A stretch of DNA of 64,000 nucleotides from Larix kaempferi (GCA_027924585.1 BSBM01000609.1:186001-250000), one strand, 5' to 3'; shown: positions 34,513 to 45,205, counted from the first letter of the stretch. The notes: a model not told the origin generated them from the sequence alone. Program-made: numbers and translations.

Positions 34513-36061
34513 ATGGAAGAAGGTTCAGTTTTAAGCATGAATAGGGTTAGTAGTACCCTGGACGATATTGACTGTAACATTTTTGACACAGTTATCCAGC
34601 TGCCCGTGGCTAAAATTAAGAGAAGGCTAAAGCATCTGCAAGACAGGGGCACAGATGTACATAGGGTTTTCCAGTCTTTGTTCATTTTGTTTTGTTTAGA
34701 CCAAATCATGTCATTTCCTGAGTTCGTCTCCTGGTGTGCATCTAATTATGAAGGGTCCCAAAGAGTTATCATGAATAGTTAGCAAAGTAGAATCGTTTGT
34801 TCCATAGAGCCGTCAGTCGTGCGTCATTCATTTGGAATCCTTGAGCCGCTAACGCTAGAGTCTAAGAGCTTCTCTGCAAAAGCAATTATGACCCTCTACC
34901 ACCAAAAACCTCCCGAGAGTCGGCAAGCCTTTTTTACCACTTGCCTAAAAATGGACCAGGAAATAGGAGAAACCCCATACCCATTAGATGTTAACATGTT
35001 CAATGCAAATACCCAGTTAGTCCTCTCATTACTCATGCAATTTTTAGGTCTCGATACTGACAGGTTTGTGACAGAGATGCAGTTGAGTCTGCTGTACAGA
35101 ATAAGTGTCGGGTCATCCCTAATCAGTTATGGGTCGGTTCCAAGCCTTAGGTTTGAATATTTTGTGGAAGAGGCCATGAATTCCCAGTTTGTTGTGTTTC
35201 CAAACACTAGATGTTTCCAGTTTCAGGCCCATTTAATTAAACTAATCATGCTCAGTAACCAAACTGAACTGCATTTCGTTCCAGAGGTTTATGCCGGCAT
35301 TCTGGAGGAAAACATGTTCAATTACATGAATTATATGTTATCTGTATTGTACAAATTATTGTTTAGGGAAGAACTGCCAAGGGTCTTTCCTGAAATGAAG
35401 ACTTTGTTGCAGTTAAAATGGGGAGGTCGCCGCAGGGGACTAGTTTTTATCAAAAGATTACACTATCATCAGATTGTATGGGTTTGTGCACGAACCCTAC
35501 ATACTGCCCGCCTTCCTGACATTGAGGATTTTCTCTTTAGAATATATCAGGTAGAAGCTGATCATAGAAGATGAACATTTTTCAAAGTTTAGAAAGGCTA
35601 GTGATTTAAAGTATCCTTGGGTTGTCGGTCCGTTTATTGTAAAAAGTAAGGAAGCTATTGTGGAGGTGCGAAGTTTATTAGAAGGATTGGAATTCAAAAA
35701 GGATATTGCCATGATCTACGACCCTTGTCACATTATTTCTGATAGAATAAAATTGAATAACCTTCGTGGGTTCGAGCATAAGGAGGTGGAAGGGTCATTA
35801 GGTGGAAATAAATGGACCTGCTAAATAGTCTAAGTGAAGGGGCACTTGTCCTGCCCAGCGGATATAACGTGGAGCTGAGGGTACTAGTGACAGAAATGGT
35901 GCTGCATGAGAGCATCACATCCGATCAATGGGGTTATGTGAAGAAGTATGGGAAAATGAAATTTTCCCTTAATGTTCCTCAGTAGTTTTTATTTTTACTT
36001 TCAAAAGGTGTTGTTATTTTCAAAGACTCTCAAGACATTTCCATTTTAAAAAGTAATTTGT
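34513..36061 (+). pseudogene. ORF2 copy 2: broken gene lacking the coiled-coil section
   Basis: It opens with ATG 34513, has a stop at 34780-34782, reopens at 34783 and ends at a stop near 35572. A frameshift then lets the homology continue (KYPWVVGPFIVKSKEA near 35610 aligns with KFPLKVGPFIIKNKAA of copy 1). After about 35810 the text jumps to a segment (LPSGYNVELRVLVTEMV near 35850) that matches the C-terminal end of copy 1 near 4115-4180. About 1.8 kb, the whole coiled-coil part, is absent. The final match is near 36010-36050 (VVIFKDSQD). A polyadenylation-like AATAAA lies at 36383-36388. Copy 2 is the more open copy in its first half. The missing part could be a deletion, or an insertion specific to copy 1. 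Confidence 0.6.
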
Positions 36062-36894
36062 AATATTTTTGAGGTGGCTCTTGGGAATAGCTAGCCGGTG
36101 CAACCGCTTTACTATATTTTGTTTTTAATCTTCAAGTTAATTATCACTCAATAAGAAGATCGGTAAATGTGAAAGAAAGTGGTTAAGCCAGCTCGCCCAT
36201 TTTTGGCAGTGGCAAGTATGTCTTGATGAGGTGTCATTTTGTTGTAACTTGTTTCAGGTATGAATAGGTCAAGCCTCAGGCTCTAGGCATCCATATATAT
36301 GCTATGTACTTGGGGTAAGAAGGGTTGAAAACTTTTTGGAGAAAAATATATTGCTCTGTGTAATCTTTTGAGCTGTTTTTTGAATAAAGTTGATAGAGCT
36401 GAGCAGGTGTTTTGACAGGGATTCCTATGTTATTGGTCTTACAGTTTGTTCCTTCTCTTTTCCCATGTGAATTGTGTTTCTCTCTTTGTCAATCCATTTT
36501 GTAATTGCTTATTCATGTTTGGTTCAGTGTAGTGTTTGAATGGAATTCATAGAGATAATGCTTCGTTCAGGTCATACCAAGCATTTCATCCTTATTTTCT
36601 GCTAAAGTCAATATACAATTCATGTTTTCCATGCTTTATATTGATGGATTGTTCATCTCTCTTCTAAATCACCAACTAAAAGATCTTTCATTGTGAGTTG
36701 GTGGCTACCTTGCCCCTGTACGAAGGTATCTGCAAAGTATTTGTCAAGGATGTTCATGTTTAAACTGCAAGCTATACTTCTCATTTGGACCCCCACTGAT
36801 CTAATATCCACGTTGCTGGTTCAAAAAACGCAGGAACTTAAAATAGTCCCCAAACTTTAAATGCTACCATTAATATCCTTAATATTCATTTAAA
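36062..36894. other. Probable 3' flank of ORF2 copy 2, no gene recognised
   Basis: T-rich and largely free of frames. AATAAA at 36383-36388 follows a run that looks like a plant 3' untranslated region. The phrase AAACTGCAAGCTATACTTCTCAT at about 36762-36785 is also present at about 24334-24357, just before another palindrome array. Confidence 0.4.
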
Positions 36895-37515
36895 CAATCT
36901 CTAAACTAATTTTAAAAATCAAATATGAGATATGTCACAATATAATCATTCCACATGTCACAAAATTTATAGAAGTTTTGCTTCAAAGACTTTGCTGGCA
37001 AGTAGAAATATTCTCAGAGAAAGAGCGACCGCCCTTTCTCTAAGGTGTTCTATTTTTACAATTCCCTCATAGATGAAAGGTCGGGCGACCCTTCTTAATC
37101 CTAATATTATTTTCATAACAGTTCGACACTGCAAGAAGGGTCGGTCGATCCTTTTTGTATTATCCATTATAGCTATAGCTTTATTGATGGATAAATATTT
37201 TGACAATTAACTACAAAAAGAAGGGGCGACCAGTCTTGTCGTAAAACGGAAGTCTAGACAAACCATTTTTATATGATATAATTTCCAAGGTGTTCTATTT
37301 TTACAATTCCCTCATAATTGACATTGCAAGAAAGGTCGCTCGACCCTTCTTATTACCAATATTCTTTTCTTAATATTTCGACACTGCAAGATCCTTTTCT
37401 GATCCTTCTTATCGGAAAAGGAAGTTGAGACTGACCCTTCCTATTCCCAATGTTATTTTCATCATAGTTCGACACTGCAAGAAGGGTCGGTCGATCCTTC
37501 TTGTGTTCTCCATTA
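36895..37515 (+). repeat. Palindrome array, plus orientation
   Basis: A CCACATGTCAC block lies near 36950 and the AGAAAGAGCG/CCCTTTCTC inverted repeat near 37018-37040. Palindromes centre near 37085, 37146, 37227, 37345, 37395, 37433 and 37492. Confidence 0.82.
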
Positions 37516-37667
37516 ATATTGGACATTGGTCATAAATGAATCCAATATCAATTTTAGCAAAAAATTGGTGAATACTTAGATGTGGTAAACCAGAGGATAA
37601 ACATATGAATTCTGATTTTATATTACTTTCATCAAAGCATGAAGAATAACACAATGGAAAAGATTTA
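37516..37667. other. No gene recognised
   Basis: AT-rich spacer between the array and the minisatellite. Confidence 0.4.
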
Positions 37668-37812
37668 GTGGAAATAACAATTAACAGAGAAAGAAAGGAA
37701 ATTTACACAAATAATTTACAGCAAATAACAATTAACACAGAAAGGAAGGAAATTTACAGACAATGATTGCTGGAAATAACAATTAACAGAGAAATGAAGA
37801 AAATTTACATAC
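37668..37812. repeat. Minisatellite AACAATTAACAGAGAAAG type (3 units)
   Basis: AATAACAATTAACA(G/C)AGAAA recurs at about 37673, 37723 and 37777, as in 12120-12265. Confidence 0.8.
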
Positions 37813-38339
37813 TCTCATTAATGAATAGTTTTTTCATTAGTGGTACAATTATATTCAACACATTCCATGTATAATTTCAAAAAAAAGTGACTCATGCATG
37901 CCTTCCCAGACACACTATAATGCTAATTAAAATTTAACATTGATCGACACGACGGTTTGACATGTTCTCTGAAGTGGTCGAACGGAGGACTTAGTCAGGC
38001 AGCCGACCTAATATCCGACTAATCCAACTAATCCATAATGATAAGTTGTTTAGATTTGATATAATTAAAATTGTACTCCATCTTAATCCAAATTTTTTTG
38101 CCGCATGCTATATGTTATTTCATTACAGATGTGATAATTGCATCTCTTAGACCCAAAGGTTTTAATCATGGCAATTCATTACAGTTTATCACTATGGGAT
38201 CTTTATTACTCTTCTTAAACACAAAGACCAATATGGGCAATTTGTTAGTCGTCATATTCCATAGAAAAAGTCTTGTTATTCAATTTCCATAGATTTCCTC
38301 CTAACATTTACATACTGTGAACAAGATGCAGAAAGAATT
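37813..38339. other. Dispersed repeat scrap, otherwise no gene recognised
   Basis: 37945-38015 is a diverged copy of the 7881-8110 repeat (GGTCGAACGGAGGAC). 38071-38292 has an AT-rich open frame without a recognisable product. Confidence 0.4.
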
Positions 38340-39190
38340 TAATAAATTAATAAATTCATACATACTATTTCTACAAATGACTAATCCTTAAAACTAGTAT
38401 CAGTTAATTTTCATTTCCTGATAATTTGTGTTGTAGTTAAACCCACATTAGTAAACTCGCTATAATCAATGTGCCAAATCAAATAAAAGTTAGTAAACTC
38501 GCTATACTCAATATGATCATTCCACATGTCACCCTAGGATACTAGATATCAACATTTTAATAACAAAATTTATAGACATGCTGCTTTAAAGACTTTGCTG
38601 GAAAGTGGAAATATTCTCAGAGAAAGAGAGGCTGCTCTTTCTCCAAGGTGTTCTATTGTTACAAGTCCCTCCTAAATGAAGGGTAGGCCGACCCTTCTTA
38701 TTCCAAATATTCTTTTCATAATAGTTCGACACTGCAATAAGGGTCGGTCGATCCTTCTTGTGTTCTCCATTAAAGCTATAGCTGAATTGATGGATAAAGG
38801 TTTTGATAATTAACTACGAAAAGAAGGGGCGGCCGATCCTTCTTGTCTTAAAACGGAAGTCGGGAAGGGTCGGCCAATCGGCCGACCCTTATTTACAATG
38901 TTATTTTCATAATAGTTCGACCCTGCAAGAAGGATCAGTCGACCCTTCTTATTCTCAATATTCTTTTCATAATATTTCGACACTGCACGAAGGGTCGGCC
39001 GATCCTTCTTGTGTTCTCCATTATGGATATAGCTAAATTGTTGGATAAAGGTGTCCACAATTAACTATGAAAAGAAGGGGTGGCCGATCCTTCCTGTAGG
39101 AAAACAAAAGTCAAGACAAATTTGTTATGTTATAACTTAGCCGATTAACTTGTTATTCAAACAATGACTGTATATTTTAGACATTGAACT
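38340..39190 (+). repeat. Palindrome array with a scrap of cassette part I
   Basis: The direct repeat (AGTAAACTCGCTATA, 38453 and 38491) and the CCACATGTCACC block lead in. Palindromes centre near 38692, 38747, 38832, 38875, 38935, 39000 and 39085. At 38867-38886 a nearly complete perfect one reads AGGGTCGGCCAATCGGCCGA with an overlapping second centre. Confidence 0.85.
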
Positions 39191-39560
39191 TTTCGCCTTA
39201 AAATTTTGAACATTTACAAATGAAAATTGCAATTTTCAAATAAAAAATTGCTTTTTTATTTGAAATTCACTCTTTTCAAATCAGAAATTGCATTTTTTTA
39301 TTTTAAATTTACACTTTTCAAATCAAAATTTGCATTTTTTGATTTAAAATTCACACATTTCAAATAAAAATTTGCATTTTTTAATTTTAAATTCACACTT
39401 TTCAAATCAAAATTTGCATTTTCGGATTTGAAATTCATACCTTTTGAATTGAAATTCACACATTTTGAATTGAAATTCATAGTTTTATAACAAAAAACTC
39501 CAATTTTAAGGTTCATAAGTAGTCAAAAAACACACTATTCGAATAGGAAAACACACTTTT
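39191..39560 (-). repeat. AT-rich tandem repeat, about 41-42 bp period
   Basis: Units of the form TT(T/G)AAATTCACAC(A/T)TTTCAAAT and AAAATTTGCATTTTTT recur about eight times. The 42-bp unit keeps a minus-strand frame open (39298-39516) with a 14-residue repeat like VNFKSKNANFDLK. The same array follows the palindrome block at 44690-45205. Confidence 0.88.
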
Positions 39561-39839
39561 CAAATCAAATATTGCCACGATCAGAACTCATTTTTGCACT
39601 TTAGAAATGTGGATATTGACACTTTCAATGTCTAAATTCACACTTTCTTAGTCCAAAATTTGTCTTTTCTTGAATGTTTGCGGTATTTTTAACTTTGTTC
39701 GAATTTTCGTGCAACAACTGCTAACACGGCCGTATTTTGCTACTATGATATAAACAAAAAAAACACACCAACTACATGGGAGAAACAACCCTTGATCACT
39801 AGAGAGCTTAACAGCATTATAGTAAAATATAAGGCAAGT
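39561..39839. other. No gene recognised
   Basis: AT-rich sequence without recognised features. Confidence 0.45.
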
Positions 39840-40620
39840 ACTGGAAATGGCCTTAAGCATTTACTTCCCGCGCATTCGTGGTAGCATCAGGAATATAGAG
39901 GCCCATGGATTGTAGTAAGAAGTCCATCTTCCGGTACAACTCTGTGGTTTCGTCTTAAAGCGAGTTCTGCACTAGATCCGCTTTTTGCATACGGTCCATA
40001 AGAGCATACCCCACCAAGTTTTTCATTACCGAGTAAAGAGAAATAGTTCGCTCGTACAGGGTTAAACGGCCAGCAGTGTTCCCCGGGTCCATGGCATCCT
40101 AGAATTCTAGCTCCCGGATTTCCTCCTACAGAGTATCTTTACCAAGATGTTCTTCCAGCGCAGTCGTGCTAGCATTAGGAATATGGAGGTCCATGTCTTG
40201 TAGCAAGAAGTCCATCTTCCGGTTCATCTCCCTGGTTTTGTCTTGAAGCTTGTTCTGCACCGCATCCTCTTTTAGCATACGGTCCATAAGAGCATACCCC
40301 ACTAAGTTTTTCACTAACCAGTAATGGGCAATAGTTCGCTCGTACTGCGTCAAACGACCAGTAGTGGTCAAGGGGTCCTCGACCTAATTTCCCATCTTTC
40401 AGCTTTCCTCCTGCAGGGTATCTTTACCAAGATCTTTCCAGAGCTCCCGCTCCACACCTTGGATTTCCTTCTGCACTACAGACGATAGGTCCATTTGGAA
40501 CATCCTACATTGCGTCCAAACTATCCTATGAGCCGAAGAGACTCTACGACTATCCAAAAGGACCTGTTCCCTGTTGATCCTCTTCCTCTCCACCTCTTCC
40601 TCCTGACTATGGTCATCCAT
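39840..40620 (-). pseudogene. Broken gene with an internal duplication of about 280 bp, unknown family
   Basis: The minus-strand ATG at 40620 opens MDDHSQEEEVERKRINREQV, a charged, probably helical start. After stops near 40400 the text continues with two repeat units of about 90 residues. Both contain LVGYALMDRM, RKMDFLLQ and a D(L/G)xIP(N/D)A stretch: unit 1 at about 40130-40400 and unit 2 at about 39850-40120. Unit 2 has further stops. The product would be hydrophilic, with no membrane segment or known catalytic motif. The DNA upstream of the start (40690-40790) resembles 28165-28260. It could be a retroelement Gag-like gene or a host gene; I do not recognise it. Confidence 0.45.
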
Positions 40621-41124
40621 AATGCTTGTTGATGTGAAGTTTACTTATACAATTACGTTCCAGTTCCTCATCAATGTCACGAAAAGGGATGGAATTTCAA
40701 ATTTTATGTACCTGTCAATTAAAAATTTGATGACGGTAACATGTTTTTAGTAACAATAGTCATTTTATGTTTTATGTAAGAATAGTCAAAAAATTCGTGT
40801 GCAAATGATCATTCCAGGAAAATATGTTGAATCTTTAATATCACGATAATGACACCACAGTCTAATAATTTGGGGCTTGGGATGGAACCATGGTGGGATC
40901 GCCAAGCTCCTTTACATCATAATAAATATGTAGCAGTAAGGCATGGCATTAATAGGATGCCTAGGTCGTCCGATCATCCCATCTTCCCAGCAAACAAGAA
41001 AATACAATAACTTAAGCAATAACTATCAATATGAGCATGCGTTGGAAGAGATCTCTTTTTTCTAAAAGCAATGAAATTACTTAAATTAGTGTATGGAGCA
41101 TTCTCATGAAAACAAGCCTTTCTT
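40621..41124. other. No gene recognised; short match to 28165-28260
   Basis: 40690-40790 shares AATTTCAAATTTT...CTGTCAA(T/G)T(A/C)AAAATTT with 28165-28260. Nothing else is recognised. Confidence 0.4.
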
Positions 41125-42105
41125 TCAAAAATCAACGAAGGCACAATAATCAATAAACAATTATATGAAAAATAGAGTTCATCCTATCCCTATTGAATGC
41201 AACATGCAAAGTCATAGAATATTGCAGTAGTTAAACACAAAGGTCGATCCCATAGGTGGTCACCATATATATATATATAAAAGATAACAGTGATAAAAAT
41301 GGGTATATCAGCCTCGAGAGCCTCTATCTGTGGCGTCGTCATGGTAATTTCAGTTCAAGCAATGATCCCGTACTTTTCTGGGTAAATAAATAAAATATAT
41401 GGAGGATTTCCAGTGCATCTATGGTGACAAAGCAATGATCCAAGCAATAATTTACTACTTTTCAAAAATCAACGAAGGCACAATAGAGTTCATCCTATCC
41501 CTATTGAATGCAACATGCAAAGTCATAGAATATTGTAGCAGTTAAACACAAAGGTCGATCCCACAGGTGGTCACCATATATATATATAAAAGATAACAGT
41601 GATAAAAATGGGTATATCAGCCTCGAGAGCCTCTATCCGTGGCGTCGTCATGGTAATTTCAGTTCAAGCAATGATCCCATACTTTTCTGGGTAAATAAAT
41701 AAAATATATGGAGGATTTCCAGTGCATCTATGGTAACAAAGAAATGATCCAAGCAATAATTTACTACTTTTCAAAAATCAACGAAGGCACAATAGATTTC
41801 ATCCTATCCCTATTGAATGCAACATGCGAAGTCATAGAATATTGCAGCAGTTAAACACAAAGGTTGATCCCACAGGTGGTCACCATATATATATATATAA
41901 GATAACAGTAATAAAAATGGGTATATCAGCCTCGAGAGCCTCTGTCCGTGGCGTCGTCATGGTAATTTTAGTTCAAGCAATGATCCTATAATTTTATGGG
42001 TAAATAAATAAAATATACGGACGATTTCCAGTCCGACACGCTAAAAGAAAGTGCATCTATGTTAACAAGCAATGATCCAAGCAATAATTTACTACTTTTC
42101 AAAAT
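41125..42105. repeat. Tandem repeat, about 310-bp unit, 3 copies
   Basis: CATCCTATCCCTATTGAATG recurs at 41180, 41491 and 41800, and the rest of the unit (GGTCGATCCCA, a TA run, GTATATCAGCCTCGAGAGCC, TGGCGTCGTCATGG) follows in each. The first unit has an extra 20-30 bp near 41150. Units differ by a few percent and by TA-run length. No open frame spans them. Confidence 0.93.
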
Positions 42106-42724
42106 CATCAATATAGAACCCTTAAGCCATACGAAACTTGAAAAAATTCGACATACCTCAAGCAAGCCGATACTATTTTCTTATTCACATCAAAGTTGGT
42201 ACAGAATGCCACACTACGCTCAGGTCACAAATGCATCTAAGAAGCACACTGCACTCAGGTCACAAGCGGATCAAACAAGCATAAATCTGATGAAAATTTT
42301 CAATTCATTAAACCATGTAAATATTCCCAATCTTAATTACTAAACTTATTAATTGCAACAAGTACCAAACTAGTAATTTTACTTCGTACTAACTGTACTA
42401 TTTGTTTACGATGGATAAGTGAATTAATTTTGGTGGATGTCGATTTGATGGGTTTAAATTTCAAGCAGACCTATCAAATACGTTCCAATGAAGCAAATAC
42501 GTTCTACATGTCGTCAATTTCCAGGCCTCTCACAAACTGCTCGATAATTGTACAATCATTTGACAAAATCTATAGAGATGATATCTTACTCCAGCAAAAT
42601 CTACAGAGATGATATCTTGCTCGAGCAAAATCTACTATGATAATAATCGTTCCCCATCCATCCCATCCATCTTCATTACTAATTTTGGAAAAATAAATAT
42701 TTATAAGTTTTAAATCCGTAATAA
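42106..42724. other. No gene recognised
   Basis: AT-rich. Short frames at 42059-42343 and 42430-42612 have no recognised product. A 32-bp local repeat (GATGATATCTTACTCCAGCAAAATCTA) lies at 42576-42635. Confidence 0.4.
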
Positions 42725-43454
42725 AAAATGAGTAACCTCACTATACTCAATGTGCCAAATCAAATAAAAATTAGTAACCTCGCTATACTCAATGTGCCAA
42801 ATCAAATATGCCACATGTCACAATATGATCATTCCATGTGTCAACTTAGGATATTAGATATCAACATTTTAACAACAAAATTTATAGATGCGGCCGCTCT
42901 TTCTACAAGGTGTTCTATTGTTACAAGTCCCTCCTAAATGAAGGGTCGGCCCACCCTTCTTCTTCCAAATATTCTTTTCATAATAGTTCAACACTATAGG
43001 AAGGGTCGGCTGATCCTTCTTGTCTTCTCCATTATGACTATAGCTGAATTGATGGATAAAGGTTTTGACAATTCATTACGAAAAGAAGGGGTGGCCGATC
43101 CTTCTTGTATAATTTCCTCATATTATTTTCATAATAGTTCTACACTGCAAGAAGGGTCGGTCGACCCTTCTTATTACCAATATTTGTTTCATAATATTTC
43201 GACACTGCAAGAAGGGTCGGTCGATCCTTCTTGTGTTCTCCATTATGGATATAGTTGAATTATTGGATAAAGGTTTTCAGAATTAACTACGAAAAGAAGA
43301 GGCAACCAATCCTTCTTGTTGGAAAACAGAAGTCGGGACAAACTATTTTTATATGTTATAAGTTCCAAGGTGTTCTATTTTAACAATTCCCTCGAAATTG
43401 AAGGGTTGACCAACCCTTCTTATTCCCAATATTATTTTAATAATAGTTCGACAC
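42725..43454 (+). repeat. Palindrome array, plus orientation (best preserved)
   Basis: Two tandem AGTAACCTC(A/G)CTATACTCAATG units at 42731 and 42773 lead in. Palindromes centre near 42950, 43011, 43096, 43160, 43220, 43305 and 43409, so steps run 60-100 bp. The copy at 43151-43174 has perfect 10-bp arms AAGAAGGGTC/GACCCTTCTT around GGTC. The copy at 43400-43419 carries matching TTG/CAA changes in both arms. Confidence 0.9.
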
Positions 43455-43924
43455 AAACTTTCGTCAGAGATTAAATATTTTATTAATCAGATTCTCCTTA
43501 GAATCTACTTAATCAGATTTTATTTTTCACAGGTTAAATATTTTTACAATTAATACCTTTAGAATCCAAGAAGGGTTGGTAGAGGTCTCATGGGGTAAGG
43601 GGGGAGAAAATCAGCAAAAGAAGACTGGAGACACTCTGATTGATGCAGAGATTGTAATTTTTTGCAACTTTGAAGTAATACAGTTAGTCCTTCTCTTCAT
43701 TCCTCTTTTGTTAATTGGTCAAATTTCTTTGATGAATGGTGATTTTCACTTCAGATTATTTATGAACACTGTTTATTTAATTAAAACATTCATCTATTTC
43801 TACAAATGATTAACATAAATTAATAAATTCATGTTAATGATTAACATAAGCTATAGGGTAATCTTGCATGTGCTTGATTATCCTTAAGACTACTATCAGT
43901 GAATTTTTCAATTAGCATAAACTA
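43455..43924 (+). repeat. Cassette part I
   Basis: ATCTACTTAATCAGATTTTA at 43509, a G-rich run near 43592, CTGATTGATGCAGAGATTGT near 43635 and the following AT-rich text match 10183-10757. It lies between two palindrome arrays, so cassettes are joined head to tail here. Confidence 0.8.
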
Positions 43925-44689
43925 CTATGTGCCAAATCAAATATGCCACGTGTCACAATATGATCTTTCCAAGTGTCACCCTAGGATATTATATATCGAC
44001 ATTTTAACAAAAAAAATTATAGACATTTTGCTTTAAAGACTTTGCTGGCAAGTAGACAAATTCTCAGAGAAAGAGCAGCCACTCTTTCTCCAAGGTGTTC
44101 AATTGTTACAATTCCCTCCTAAATGATGGGTCGGCCAACCCTTCTTATTCCAAATATTATTTTCAGAATAGTTCGACATTGCAAGAAGGGTCGGTCGATC
44201 CTTCTTGCATTATCCATTATGGCTATAACTGAAGTGATGGATAAAGGTTTTGAAAATTAACTACGAAAAGAAGGGGCGGCTGATCCTTCTTGTCATAAAA
44301 TGGAAGTAGGGACAAACCATTTTTATATAATATAACTTCCAAGGTGTTCTATTTTTAAAATCCCCTCGTAATTGAAGGGTCGGTCGACCTTTCTTATTCC
44401 CCATATTATTTTCATAATAGTTTGACACTGCGAGAAGGGTCGCTCGACCCTTCTTATTACCAATATTCTTTTCATAATATTTCGACACTGCAACAAGGGT
44501 TGGTCGATCCTTCTTGTGTTCTCCATTATGGATATAGCTAAATTGTTGGATAAAGGTTTTCACAATTAACTATGAAAAGAAGGGGCGACCGATCCTTCTT
44601 GTCCGAAAAGAGAAATCAAGACAAACCATTTTTGTATGTTATAACTTAGCGGATTACATTTTTATTCAAACAATGATTGAATATTTTAG
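43925..44689 (+). repeat. Palindrome array, plus orientation
   Basis: Palindromes centre near 44136, 44195, 44280, 44388, 44447, 44504 and 44592, with the same spacers as 42725-43454. The lead-in CCACGTGTCAC and AGAAAGAGCAG/CTCTTTCTCC inverted repeat are present. Confidence 0.88.
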
Positions 44690-45205
44690 ACATTGAACTT
44701 TTCATCTTAAAATTTTGAAAATTTACAAATGAAAATTGCAATTTTTAAATAAAAAATTGCATTTTTTTATTTGAAATTCACACATTTGAAATCCGAAATT
44801 GCATTTTGTGATTTTAAATTCACACTTTTCAAATCAAAATTTGATTTTTTTTATTTGAAATTCGCACTTTTCAAATCAAATTTTGCATTTTTTTATTTTA
44901 AATTCACACTTTTCAAATCTAAATTTGCATTTTTGATTTGAAATTCACACATTTCAAATCGAAATTTGCATTTTTTGATTTGAAATTCACACATTTCAAA
45001 TCGAAATTTGCATTTTCGGATTTGAAATTCACACATTTTGAATTGAAATTCATGGTTTTATAACAAAAAAATTGCAATTTTAAGGTTCTTAAGTAGTCAA
45101 AAAACACATTATTCGAATGGAAAAACACACTTTTCAAATCCAATATTGCCACTTTCAAAACCCGTTTTTTCACTTTCAGAGTCTAAATTCACACTTTCTT
45201 AGTCC
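44690..45205 (-). repeat. AT-rich tandem repeat, 42-bp period
   Basis: About eight units of CACAC(A/T)TTTCAAATC(G/A)AAATTTG plus a T-rich part. The minus-strand frame 44919-45173 stays open through the units. It has the same unit and same position (after a palindrome array) as 39191-39560. Confidence 0.9.

Noticed and set aside
41125-42105. Centromeric satellite array
   Set aside because: Only three units are present and the block sits among dispersed repeats, so it is not an array of centromeric scale.
42725-43454. CRISPR-like array
   Set aside because: Palindromes with spacers look superficially similar. But the spacers are themselves conserved between arrays, spacing is 60-100 bp and the host is a plant.
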